Below, piece by piece: positions 12,001 through 22,319 of a DNA stretch of 64,000 bases (position 1 is its first letter; each line of letters begins with the position of its first letter). Under the pieces are notes generated by a model. The model saw nothing but the letters and a program-made list of their open reading frames with translations. It searched no databases and was not told where the DNA came from. A program made the position numbers and the translations under genes. Origin of the DNA: Armillaria gallica (Eukaryota; Basidiomycota; Agaricomycetes; Agaricales; Physalacriaceae); contig JBANDB010000004.1 of NCBI GenBank assembly GCA_037576215.1, forward strand, positions 5,766,001 to 5,830,000, written 5' to 3'.

Positions 12001-12690
12001 GGAGAGGAGGCTGAGACGTCTGCATTGCGGGCGAGACCCACCATCCCCTCTTGCTGCTTCACCATACTTCGTCGTCACGTTCTATTCCACAGAGGCTTGA
12101 TGCTTGCTTTGGGACCCACGCGGAAGGCGATGCGCGTCGTCGGTGGTGCTGTCTAAGGAAGATGAGGTTGTACGCGTCACACAGCGTAGGAGAGAACTCA
12201 CCTGGTGCCTTTGATAGTCCCTCATTTCGCGAACCAGGAAGGGTCGGATTATCCACTCGCTACGGGGATACGCGGCGTAAGTCGCATTCATAGAGCACGG
12301 CGTTTATGCTGTTGTTGTGCTGGGAGATGGCAGGCTTGTTCGACATATTGTCGCGTTGTGTTCTGGAACGACACAGCGTTGATGCCGAGCTTGAGAGGAA
12401 GGGTAGCGATATCCGACTAACGAAGAGGTGAGCAATTAGCGACGTAGACGAATGAGGGTCTTACCAGCAGGACGTGCCTTCCTGCGCCCGAGCATGATGT
12501 CACCGTGGAGATGGTGCCGTCGCCCGTAATCGCTTCTAGAGAACGATGGTCGAGACGCCAGAATCCACGGGGCAAGGAATAGGCGGAGTATAGGGACAAA
12601 CGATATCCTTACTACGGGGGATGAGTATAAGCATCATTCGGCGCAGAAGTGGACTCACTTGGTCCTTCTAAGCCAGCAGTGTCCTCTTCT
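12001..12690. repeat. Intron-bearing repeat shared with 25.5-26.2 and 41.8-42.6 kb
   Basis: No intact gene. On the minus strand an intron with donor GTGAGTYCACTTCTGCGCCG and acceptor ending CCCGTAG or CCCGCAG (about 12,660-12,612) recurs at about 42,485-42,440 and in altered form at 9.4, 24.2 and 26.1 kb. A second intron ends in ctcatcttcctyagacag. The exons between are out of frame with one another. Confidence 0.5.
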
Positions 12691-13068
12691 TCAATATCCC
12701 TCCTCGTCACTCTCATCCAGATCCTCCATACTAGCGTCCAAATCCACCTCTTCCTCTTCCTCCTCTTCGGCTTCCATCACAGATGGGGGCCCACCAGAGA
12801 TCGCAGAATCCCCTCCATCGTCTTCCGGAGTAGCGTCATCCGATATTGGGCGTCTTGCTAGTAGATATTCTGAATCCAAAGACAATGATTTTTTGCGCTC
12901 CTTCATTCGACGTCTGCTTCGAGATAAAGGAAAAGGAAGGAGTCGCGTCCATGATGGTGGTAGGGAGTGGAAGTAGATCGACGACGAGGTGAACAATCGG
13001 CATGCCTTGTTGCCGTGACTATTTCTGAAACCACGCGACAACGATGTCGGTAGCGACCGCGACCGCAC
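12691..13068 (-). pseudogene. Acidic Glu/Asp-rich protein gene piece (copy 2 of 3)
   Basis: A 125-codon minus-strand frame whose C-terminal half reads DDATPEDDGGDSAISGGPPS, then a run of Glu residues, then VDLDASMEDLDESDEEGY. The same acidic exon occurs in decayed form at 42,730-42,850 minus. The N-terminal half of this frame (Arg/Ser-rich) is probably intron or a neighbouring exon out of frame, because it is not conserved. The exon conserved elsewhere upstream (PIPLRNAGYEPMY) is found here at 13,080-13,120 on the plus strand, so this copy has been inverted internally. The family is not recognised; an acidic, disordered, nuclear-type protein is only a guess. Confidence 0.4.
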
Positions 13069-14211
13069 TTACTCCCGCGAGAACCCTATTCCACTGCGAA
13101 ATGCCGGCTACGAGCCCATGTACGGGCGTATAAACAAATACCGCGACCTTCATGATTGGTATCCCTTCCATCACCACCTTCTTGGACATGCACCATCAGT
13201 TAATGCTGCTTCGTATCCTTGATGAGTAGTGCTATAAAGCGCTCGCCCTTGTTGTCGACGACTTCGACCACCAGTATTATTTCAGGGAGCACCAACTTCG
13301 GCCTTTGGATCAAGCTCATCGTCCCCTCCCTGACCCGTTCCTGTGTTTGTGTGCCTCTTCCGCTTGCGCTCGCTATTCGTCGACCCTCATACACGGGACC
13401 GTGCGTCATGTCCTTCGTGCCTCCCATTCCCCTTCGTTATCCGATACAATTTCGGCAATCACATTTCGCGACCGAAGTCTTGGTATGCCCCGCACTGGGT
13501 ATCGAGCGCAGGTTCAAGCAACGGCTTTCCTCTATAGCCCACTCCCTCCACCTCCAAGTGGCAACGTCAGGGCTCGCTGTTCAAGTAGTAGCTCGACACT
13601 TGGCGAGCAAGCCCCGGAGGCAGCGGAAACAATACCCCTTACTTTTCCTGAGTGAGGCTTTTTTTCATCCTAAAATATTCTCCGTCGTTTGTCCCTACAT
13701 CTTCGATGCTCCCTCGCCACCTACTCCTAGCGGTACATGAAATTGGACGATTCATCTTTGCCCCAAATAGCGTGTTTCCGTAGCACCTTGGCAACACGAA
13801 GACGACGACGAACAGATACACGGGTCGCCCTTCAACGACAAAAAATGAGTGTGGGCAGAACTAATAGAAGGGATTCGGAATGATAAGCGCTTGCTGCGCG
13901 CGCGCACCTTCACAATGCTCACTCTTCCGCAATAGCGTTACCTTCCTTCAAAACGTGAGCGACACCAACACGGGCTGCATGCAGTACGATATCACGTCGT
14001 GATAGGTTTTGACGACCAGTGACGCTGGTCGAGTCAAACAAAGCAGACTCCGCTTACTTGCATCATCCATACCCACTTTTTGCTGCCTTCCGATGCTGTT
14101 CAAGCCTTCAATCAATCTGTGAAACCGACCAGCGATGCTCAAATGTTCTGTGAGTTTGGTGTCAGTTCATTCTGAATGATATTTACTCTCCATTTTACTA
14201 GTAGCCAACTT
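13069..14211. repeat. Scrambled repeats before the miniature LTR element
   Basis: No intact gene. 13,210-13,740 repeats 3,060-3,540. 13,840-13,970 contains an intron-like piece (TAAGCGCTTGCTGCG to CCGCAATAG) shared with 26,550-26,610 and 46,910-46,965, where it is flanked by GGAATG or TGAATG exon ends. The pairing suggests another exon junction of the same dispersed gene family. Confidence 0.45.
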
Positions 14212-14503
14212 TGTTGCGATCTGGTGTTGCTCGGCCAGTTCGGACCGACGGGAAGTCCTAGGTACATACGTACATACAGTAGCCACGTCATTATGTACCT
14301 TGCCAGCTGTATCGTTCCTTAACCCGTATCGCATTGTCGTCTCCGCGGATCTGTGTCTGTGTCTGTGTCTGAGGCCTGGTGAGGGCTTAGTACTCATCTA
14401 GGAGCTCGGGATCCGATGTCTCTCAACCTTCTTCTCCTTCTCTGTCGCTATTATGCTGCTTCTTCAGCTTGCCCCATGGCATAGCCTTCCATTTCCTTCA
14501 ACA
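14212..14503 (+). repeat. Left LTR of miniature Copia-type element
   Basis: 292 bp, TG...CA ends, containing a short tandem TCTGTG run near 14,348-14,370. The long minus-strand open frame inside it (rich in His and Arg) exists identically in the right LTR and is not a gene. Confidence 0.92.
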
Positions 14504-14518
14504 GGTTATGGGCCCCGG
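14504..14518 (+). other. Primer binding site, half-tRNA-iMet type
   Basis: The bases GGTTATGGGCCCC follow the LTR directly. They are complementary to the anticodon-loop region of initiator tRNA-Met (GGGCCCAUAACC), the half-tRNA primer known from Drosophila copia. There is no TGG that would pair with a tRNA 3' CCA end. This places the element in the Copia (Pseudoviridae) lineage although it codes for nothing. Confidence 0.75.
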
Positions 14519-15187
14519 TAGTCCACTGTGCCCTGGCTTATTCCCTCATCTTTCTTCATTATCCAACACCACCATCCATCATCTTATGGGTTCATCAGCA
14601 TTATCTTATCATCCCTCCCGCTATCATCACAGCATCTCGGTATCACCATCCCTTCATTCCGCTGGTCCATCATACCTTTTATGGTCACCATGATGGGTTC
14701 TGTCCCGGTTTCCATGCCCCTAGCTCTGTCTAGCTGGCTACGTACCAGACCACTTCATGCCTCTGTGCATACCTCTTCCTGTTGGGGTGCCATTGCCACC
14801 GTCGGCTAATCGTTGTCACTACTCGACCGTCCACCAATCGTTGGCCCATGTTGTGCCTAGTGCCACCTTTGCCTGCTGTGATAATCAATGCTTCAATGCT
14901 TGGTTTCTCACTCTTCAACTCCCTTGTGTGGGAACTATCATTTGGGTGGGAGTTTCGAGTGGGTGGGAGATGCTCCATATTATTGAGTTGGTTGTTTCCT
15001 CTTGGTCGGAGATTGATGTTTTTTGGTTTCTTTATTTGTGAGGTCTCTTTCTTCTTTTCTTCTTTTCGGCTTTGGGATCCTTTTACCTCCTTTTATTCGG
15101 TGGGAGCTTTTACATCATCCTTTTATTTCTCATCGACGGGAGGTCTTGTTTCTTTCTTTCTATCCCTTTGTCCTCCAGACCTCACAT

Positions 15188-15195
15188 GGTGGGAG
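15188..15195 (+). other. Polypurine tract of miniature Copia-type element
   Basis: GGTGGGAG immediately upstream of the right LTR, the usual plus-strand primer position. Confidence 0.8.
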
Positions 15196-15487
15196 TGTTG
15201 CGATCTGGTGTTGCTCGGCCAGTTCGGACCGACGGGAAGTCCTAGGTACATACGTACATACAGTAGCCACGTCATTATGTACCTTGCCAGCTGTATCGTT
15301 CCTTAACCCGTATCGCATTGTCGTCTCCGCGGATCTGTGTCTGTGTCTGTGTCTGAGGCCTGGTGAGGGCTTAGTACTCATCTAGGAGCTCGGGATCCGA
15401 TGTCTCTCAACCTTCTTCTCCTTCTCTGTCGCTATTATGCTGCTTCTTCAGCTTGCCCCATGGCATAGCCTTCCATTTCCTTCAACA
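15196..15487 (+). repeat. Right LTR of miniature Copia-type element
   Basis: Same 292 bases as the left LTR with no difference seen. It is followed by AACTT, the target-site duplicate. Confidence 0.92.
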
Positions 15488-15492
15488 AACTT

Positions 15493-16429
15493 GTCAGCTC
15501 AAGACCCCGAATTTCAAAAAATCTTCCGGTGGGCGAGCGGACCTATATACAAGAGGAGGATTTCGCGGCGTAAGAGTGCCAACGCGAGTTCACATCTTCG
15601 CCAAGTAAGACTTATTCTCATCCTGAATGATCTCCCGCAGCATCAATGACATTCGTCCGTACATCTCCGACGCTCTCTCCCCATTTCGCTGCCTTCTTCC
15701 AACGATGCAAGAAGTCTTCCATGAGCAGACTACCCGAATTTGTTCCGAGATAGCATGCTTTTGTCTGGGGAGCAGCACGTTTGCAATGGCAAGCAGAGAT
15801 TGGTAGGTACTGTCTTCTCACTCACCTTCACCGGTATTCAGCATTTCCGTAGCGCCACGGTGACGTCTCTCCTTTGAAGGCCAACATCATACGCGGCTTC
15901 GGAAAAAACACGGATACCCTGGAAACGCGTCTGCGATTGGCGGTATCGAGTAAGCCTCAGAGTGACGAAGAGGAGGGGACGACGCGTGTGCCGGGGTCGC
16001 TCGCTTCCTCGTTAACCAGGTCTCCCATCTGTATAGGACGCGTCCCCACGATGTCAGTGTTCATTTTGACAGGACACGACCGGGATGGCGATGCATCAGC
16101 TCACACAGGAAATAATCCATACAAGGCCATGCTCGCTCTTTTTCATCCTCAAGACAAACTCAACACACTACGAAGCTTCTGCGGCGCCTCATTAACGTTT
16201 AAAATTGACGGCGCGTATGTATTATTGACCGAGGAGGTAATTTCTCATATTTTTTCATCGTTATAAATTAAACCTTTGCTTGCGACTCTCGTCTAGCTAG
16301 ACGGCGGGGCTCAAAATCTACAAGCTCAAGCTTCATTGGTAGGATAGAAGGTGTGTAGATTCACTATGATAAATTTCTTGTTTTCTCAACTTTGCTAGGC
16401 TCGCTTTCCAACGGTTTGCGCGTAATGGT
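15493..16429 (+). repeat. Plus-strand copy of the intron-rich gene module of 8-9.5 kb
   Basis: An intron-like stretch ends CCGCAG near 15,638, followed by an exon reading INDIRPYIS. A second acceptor (TTCCGTAG, near 15,856) precedes sequence matching the GGAAACGCGTC region at 9.16 kb. The stretch 16,010-16,060 (CGTTAACCAGGTCTCCCATC) matches the acceptor at about 8,890 minus. A shared end-word GCTCGCTCTTTTTCATC at 16,131 also occurs, with small changes, at 32.7 and 40.75 kb. A 130-codon frame (15,874-16,266) spans these junctions and so is unlikely to be one exon. No intact gene. Confidence 0.45.
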
Positions 16430-18520
16430 GTGTGATCTCTACCATCCCTCCGTTTCCCGTTCACAGCGTGTTTTCAGAAGAGACGATAAACTTGAACGAG
16501 GACGTGAGGCTATGTTCGGTAAGCACTTGCAATGGCTTGGATACTTGACTCTAAGCTAACAGAAAGTTGACACGCACGCGTCATCAGTAACAGCCACCCA
16601 TGGGCCACGTACGACGAGCTCGCCGGAACACAGTGCGAGTCCTTCCACAGTCAAAGCTTGACTCGGTGGGCTAGCGGACGGACTCGTTGGATGGTCGTTC
16701 GGTTGGGGGTACGGTGATATCGGTACGTATTCTTGCATTCTGCTTACTTTCTGCTACTCACATGGGCTTCTGTAGGACGCCGGCAAGGGGCTACCAAGGT
16801 AACAACCCTTCTGTGGCTCTGTATCTCGAAATGGCAGGTACACTGTTAAATTAAGCAATGTACCAGGTAAGGCTATTCTTCAGTCTATCTCGAACTCGGG
16901 CTAACAAGCCCTGATTCAAATAGTAATACTGAATATAAATGTAAGTACATGTCCTTTACACTTGGTATATGCTCGCTAACGGCTGCCTGTAGGGATTTGT
17001 GACGATGCTGCTCTCACGGTCAAGGTGTCGACAGAAGTGATGCGCAACCCGGACGCCAGTGAGCACGTCGACGAAAGCAGTTTGCGGAGGTCGTCCAAGA
17101 CGGCGGGGCAGGGTGACCACCACTACCAACACCTGCACAATATTATCGTTACAATACGAGTACGTCTTTCTCTCTCGCCGACCTTTCGGATGCCTGAGAC
17201 CTCTTCAGAACGTCCTATTTATCAACAATCCAGCTCGACTTATGCTGTTCTCCCTTATTCATCCTGAACGTGGTTTGGGGAGAAAATTTCGGATGTTTGG
17301 GTCATCGATTCTCCATGATATTAAAAGTGTATGACAATTACAGCTAAGCAAACATAATTACAAATGAGTACTAAACCGTATCCACCTACAACAAGCGGTC
17401 TACCAAAGCTGCCGCATTTTGAGCAGAAAAGCCGTACAGTACACATCTCTCCCAGTCCTAATCTCGCCTCCCAGACGTCCGCAACACGTCTATTAAGCCG
17501 AATATTGACTCCCGCGAGTGGTACCTGGCTCTGGAGCGCGTCCATGACACCTGAGCACATATTTGACGCGTCGTCTGGGCTTATATTTGGTGCTTGAGTT
17601 CGCCATTTTGAGGAGATGCCACGAAGAGTGGTCGGGGCTAAGGCCAGTGCGCATTGTAGAGCAAACAGCTGAGACTACGCGTTTCTGGCCTGATGAAGAT
17701 ACGTCGCTTCGAGCTCCTGCTTGGATAACAGGAGGGTAAGCGCAGGAAATGTGAGCGAACGGAAGGGGCTCACTCATCCCCGATGCCGCTCGAATGCTGG
17801 CCCTGCTCGCCGAGTAATGAAATGTCGTCTCGGTGCGAAGTCGAGTACCCCACGTCGCGTTGATTGGAACAGATCTGGAGAGTATGAGTACCCTGACTAA
17901 GGGCGAGAGAGAGAAAGGACGCACCCCTCGCTTCTGCGAACCACATCCCCCTCCAAATGCTCGTGTTTCCCGTCATCGTCGCGTGCAATGTCGCTTGCTC
18001 GATGTGCCGCCTTTGTGAAAAATAGAGAGGAAGAGGTCGTCGCAGGGAGCAGTGGAGGGAGGGAATACTGTGCCAGGAAGGTCAGGATGAGCAGACCGCT
18101 TGACATGTGAAAGTGCTCACTTGGGATCTCAGCGGGGAAATCGTCGACAATATTCACGCCTTTAAGGACCCAAGATGCTACTCCCCGGGTGAAAATGCAT
18201 TGCCTCGTCGCAAAATCGAGTCATCCAGGGCATCGAGAGCTTGTTTTATGGCTGGGGTTTCGTTGATGGAAGGGAGAGGCCAATTATCGCGTAAGATCGT
18301 CGAGGACGCATACGGAGACCTCTGCGAAGAAGGTAAGGATATACACGTCATCCAGTGGGCGAGAAACTCACCCGGGATCCGCATGCGGGCGCCTTTGCCC
18401 TTAGGTCCACTTCTTCAGCGTGGGTTTGCGCGGGCGAAAAAGTCCAGTCTTGATTGCGAGCTTTTTGGTGGTCAACAATTGGCTGAAATGAAAGGTAAAT
18501 ACCACACAGAATTTACACCG
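16430..18520 (+). repeat. Segmental repeat B (partner of A and C)
   Basis: Direct counterpart of repeat C (27,085-28,870) and inverted counterpart of repeat A (1-2,150). An intron GTAAGTACATG...CTAACGGCTGCCTGTAG (about 16,941-16,993, with a CTAAC branch-site-like word) precedes an exon reading CDDAALTVKVSTEVM and ending before a GTACGT donor near 17,160. The same exon is conserved in frame in repeat C. The parent gene is unknown. Confidence 0.7.
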
Positions 18521-18577
18521 AAGTTTACTCACATAATTTTCAAGCATCATCGGCACCCAGGAGTCGAAGCGGCTTGA
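18107..18577 (+). pseudogene. Conserved reading frame in repeat B, unknown protein
   Basis: A 156-codon open frame sharing VDNI-(H/L)-AFKD, RRKIESSR and LCEEGK with repeat A, and VCDNILAFKD with repeat C. The LCEEGK codons lie at a GTAAGG-type donor, so the tail (IHVIQWARNS and beyond) may be intron read through. No known domain is recognised. Possibly one exon of the dispersed multi-exon gene. Confidence 0.3.
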
Positions 18578-19248
18578 ATCAGGATGAAGGACGGGGTTGA
18601 ATAAATGAGCATGGCGGCGAGAGGCAGGACTGGATTGTTTGACTCCATACTGGCGAGCCAAACATACCGTTGCAATCACCGGGCCGGCCTAGTCGTCGAC
18701 GCCCATCAAGACGTCCATTAGACTGGTGACCGCCTCTCTGGACACTTGACGCGACGCGTGATGTTACAAGCAAGCTAAAGAGTCGGCGGCAGCGGCTAGC
18801 TCGGGGACGAGAGAGGGCTTTGTACCGATTGGGTAACCAAAGTGAGTTCACCGATCCTCACGACGAATAACTCTTTCCTCACTAACAATGTATGACAAGG
18901 GGCTCTTTCAGCAGAGGGAGACGATGAGCGCGGTTGCTGCACTTCAGGATGTCATATTTCGCTCAAAAAGGTTATGGATCGGATCGCGCCGAACAACCGT
19001 CACCTCTCAGTCTCACTCTCTCGTGTCAAGGTAGAATGGGCGGCAACAAACGGTGCCGCAAGGATCTCTGCCTGTACTGGTGTCAATCTCGATCTTTACA
19101 TTACTACGCAAATGTCACCGTCCTTCACGCCTGCTACATATGCACTTCCTCGGCCTCTGTTATCACCGTCCGACCGGAGGCACCATGAGTACGATGATAC
19201 AGCTTCGGCGCCTAGCAAGTCTTCTTTTCCTCATACCACTCGACAGCC
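18521..19248. other. Upstream flank of DUF6535 gene 2
   Basis: Closely related to 28,870-29,657 upstream of gene 3 and in part to 51,050-51,314 upstream of copy 4, so the promoter-bearing flank is part of the duplicated unit. A small frame beginning MYDKGLFQQRETM (18,888) is shared with gene 3's flank (MCDKGFFQQRETM, 29,290). In this copy it is stopped by a TAG where the other copy has CAG. The same segment is found at 43.45-43.52 kb without DUF6535 behind it, so it belongs to another dispersed gene piece. Confidence 0.5.
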
Positions 19249-22200
19249 ATGCCCTCCATCGATATCGTACCAGACGGAGACAATGAGAACCTCCAAACAC
19301 TACCCCATGACACTCAAGGCGACACAGGGACGTCGGATGATGCTGCATCCGATTCCCAGCCTGAGGTTCAGCAGCCGGCGAAGCCAGCTCATGACATTCA
19401 AGGCAATACCGGGACGCCGATGGATCCTGCGGACGATTCCCAGCCTCTGGACATAAATGAGAATTCAACTGCTTATTCCTTGCCACGATGGCGCAAGTTA
19501 CTTCGCAGCGTATTTGGCATACAGCAACGTGGATTTCAGGTCGGAGGTATGTTAACTCGTTGCTGTATTGGTGGCGTATCTCACTGAGAGCAAAGGGAAT
19601 GACCCGTTTGACTATGAGCAGAGGTTTCCGGAAGATAAGCGGTATGAGGAAATGGGCCCACTTGCCAGGGTATGGAGGACATACCTTGAAGAATGCGGTG
19701 CATTTGACATTGAGATGTTGGAAGGATGGAGGGACGGATTAGATGTCTTGCTCGTTTTTGTGAGTGCTTTATTCAACAGTCATTGTTTCTTTAATCATAT
19801 TTGTATAGGCCGGTCTTTTCTCTGCTGTGGTCACCACGTTCGTCGTTCAAACATCACAGAGCCTCCAAGTCGATTACGGTCAGGTCACGGCAACGCTTCT
19901 GTTCGAGCTCATCGACGTCCAGCGCGCTGCGTCCAACGGCACTCTCGTCAACAATGTTCCACGCTCGGATCTCACTCCCTTCTCAAAATTTCATCCCACG
20001 ATATCCGATTCGCTAGTCAATGGACTGTGGTTCACCAGTCTTTCATTTAGTCTCACTACTGCCCTGTTCGCTGTCCTGACAAAACAGTGGATTCACCAAT
20101 GCATTGCCGTTCCATCGGGCACCCCTCGGGACAGATGTCGCGTACGTCAGTTTCGATACATGGGGCTGGAACAATGGGGTGTGGGTTTCATCATCGGATT
20201 GTTACCTGTTCTCCTGAGTGCATCGCTTGGTATATTTCTAGTGGGTTTGGTACTTTTTCTCGCCCCACTACAAGTGGTGATCGCATCTGTCGTCGGAGCC
20301 ATCACACTTATATCCTTCTCTGTGTACTTTGTCAGCAACTTCCTGCCGATTATGTACCCTTCATGCCCGTATAAGACGCCACTGTTGCAGTACATATTCC
20401 TTTCCTACGCCTATATCATCCACCTCATCACTCTGGTTTCATCAGCCCTGACACCCTCAAAGTCTCCTCCTCGCAAGTCTCCTCCTCGCAAGTTCCGAGA
20501 CATTGAGCATGCAGCTGTTGACCTCAGGGCTGACGACCTCGATGTATATGCCTTGGGCTGGTTGTCGAACATGTCCTCCAACCCCAGTGTACAGAATATT
20601 GTCATCCAGTCGACCAGCGCCCTACCGTTATGTTCAGTAGAGCCTTTAAAGCAATACACGGAGAGGTTTTCAGAGATGTTCAATGCCAACGTCTTTGACC
20701 GCATGGCCATCACTTGCCAGGAAAGTATCATCGATCGCCTTATTCGTGTGACCCTCCGCTTCAGCATCTGGTCCGTTTGGCTGAGGCGAATAGATCGACC
20801 GTCCACAGAAACCTATGCAGAGGTTCTGTGTATTGACTACCGGAATCCTTCGCGTCCCAATGAGATTGCGAATCTAGTCAAAGCTCAGTTCATGGAACCA
20901 CCAGATAAGCAGCTTTGCCTGCAACCCATTGTATGGGCCCATCTTCTCCAGGAGCTCCTACCCTTCACTCTAGAGAGTGGTCTGCTTCCCTTATTCCTGA
21001 TGATTCGCGAGGACTATTGGCGTGCCGACTACAAGCCACCTCCCCTTTTCCCAAAAAATTACATGAAGATTCGTTCGATTTCTCATGAGGACCACCGTGC
21101 TGTATCTCTTGAGATGGCCGTTTACCATCATCTGTATCCAGACATTGCCGATGCCTTTTTTGAGGGTTTCATGCATGTGGAGGATAGCCTCTTCCATCCT
21201 GATCCCGCCACCAATGAATTCCCTGCTCCTCAGGATGCACGACTCCGTGCGTTGGTGGTAATGGCCGGCTCGCCTTCTATTTGGAAGGTGCCCGGGGCAA
21301 ATCCTTTCAGGGACAGCTTTTTCGGCACGGTTATGGCGAACATTAGGACTTATATGGATGCCCATAATTCTCTGCTTCACAATAGTTTTCCTTCTTTCAG
21401 ACTAGATGGCAATCGCTATTCGGTGCTGAAGCTCCTGTATACTTTAATTACATCAGACAAGTTTGGCGGTGCTTCGATGCACCATCTAGAGCAGCGTATC
21501 ACGTTGGTGATGTTTCTGCGAGTGCTTAATTCAACATCCCCTCGTCCTCGTTTTCTTCCCGAGGACTGGTGTACACCATCCATGGCCTCCAACTTTTCCC
21601 AAATTGCTTTGCAGGATACTAAGACCTGGACACTTAGGGATAATATTGGCCTGAGGCTATATCAGCAGCTAGAATCAGATGAACTCATTCTTTATTTCTT
21701 GCGGTTCGCCCCTGTCATGAATCAGATTTTCTCTCATTTTGCTTCCGGGTGTCATCTCGACCGGATAGGCAGGCTCCGTGGTGATGATATTCAATTCAAT
21801 GGACTCTTGCCACAGATCTTGGATATGTTTATCGTTCGGATGACACCTGATGTGTTGGACCACCAGGTCTTACAGCAGTTCACGGCATACATTTTTGAAC
21901 CCGAGAACCTCTTCACCATTTGTGCAGTGCACATTTGTAGGAGTACTACCTTCTACCTTCGTCGTCTCGCACAAGTTCATCCAGATCACCTAGCTTGGCC
22001 TGAGTGCTTGCAGAAGCTCGATGCTATACCACTGGCTGAGTACTTTGATCTGCTATGTGGTGATCCGGACTGGGTTGGTAGTATTGTTTCAGAATTTAGG
22101 GAATTTGTCGAAGGAGGATGTGTGGGAAGCTTTGGATTGCATACACCTGATCCCCAGCCACATCGACAAGCTCTGGTTGACGACCACCCGGTAAATGAAT

Positions 22201-22319
22201 GGTCATTGATGAAGTCGTTACCAAAGCTTTGGCATCGGTTGCGGCAGCGGCAGCACTGTGATACGGCGGCAAAAACGGAGGAAATTATGATGAATCCTAG
22301 TGATATTAGTGAAGTGTAA
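19249..22319 (+). CDS. DUF6535 domain-containing membrane protein, gene 2
   Basis: Exons 19249-19546, 19596-19759 and 19809-22319 with two 49-nt introns; 990 aa. Exon 1 is longer than in gene 1 because an acidic ~26-residue unit (TQGDTGTSDDAASDSQP, then IQGNTGTPMDPADDSQP) is tandemly repeated. Exon 2 carries NDPFDYEQRFPEDK, RVWRTYLEECGAFD and GWRDGLDVLLVF. Exon 3 has the AGLFSAVVTTFV, GLWFTSLSFSL and SCPYKTPL landmarks and four hydrophobic segments as in gene 1. A short KSPPR unit is duplicated after the membrane part. The C-terminus matches gene 1 down to the final EEIMMNPSDISEV. Membrane protein of unknown role; the frame is intact. Embedded in a segmental duplication shared with genes 1 and 3. 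Confidence 0.88.

Larger units (their letters stand above)
14212..15487 (+). mobile_element. Copia-type miniature LTR retrotransposon (TRIM-like)
   Basis: Two 292-bp direct repeats (14,212-14,503 and 15,196-15,487) begin TGTTGC and end CAACA, and appear identical base for base. The element is flanked by the 5-bp duplication AACTT (14,207-14,211 and 15,488-15,492). Directly after the left LTR is GGTTATGGGCCCC, and directly before the right LTR is GGTGGGAG, a polypurine tract. The 692-bp internal part has no gag, protease, RT or integrase. It is therefore a non-autonomous, TRIM-like element that must have used another element's enzymes. Identical LTRs indicate very recent insertion. Confidence 0.9.

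Noticed and set aside
12691..12900. Glu run as a simple-sequence artefact only
   Set aside because: The acidic exon is found in two places with different codons and flanking residues, so it is likely coding in origin, though this copy is not an intact gene.
14167..15381. Two identical His/Arg-rich minus-strand open frames as a duplicated gene
   Set aside because: They lie inside the two LTRs of the miniature element and are identical because the LTRs are.
14528..15385. Plus-strand frames of 93-174 codons inside the miniature element as gag
   Set aside because: No gag, knuckle, protease or RT motif. Composition is Ser/Phe-rich as expected from the C/T bias.
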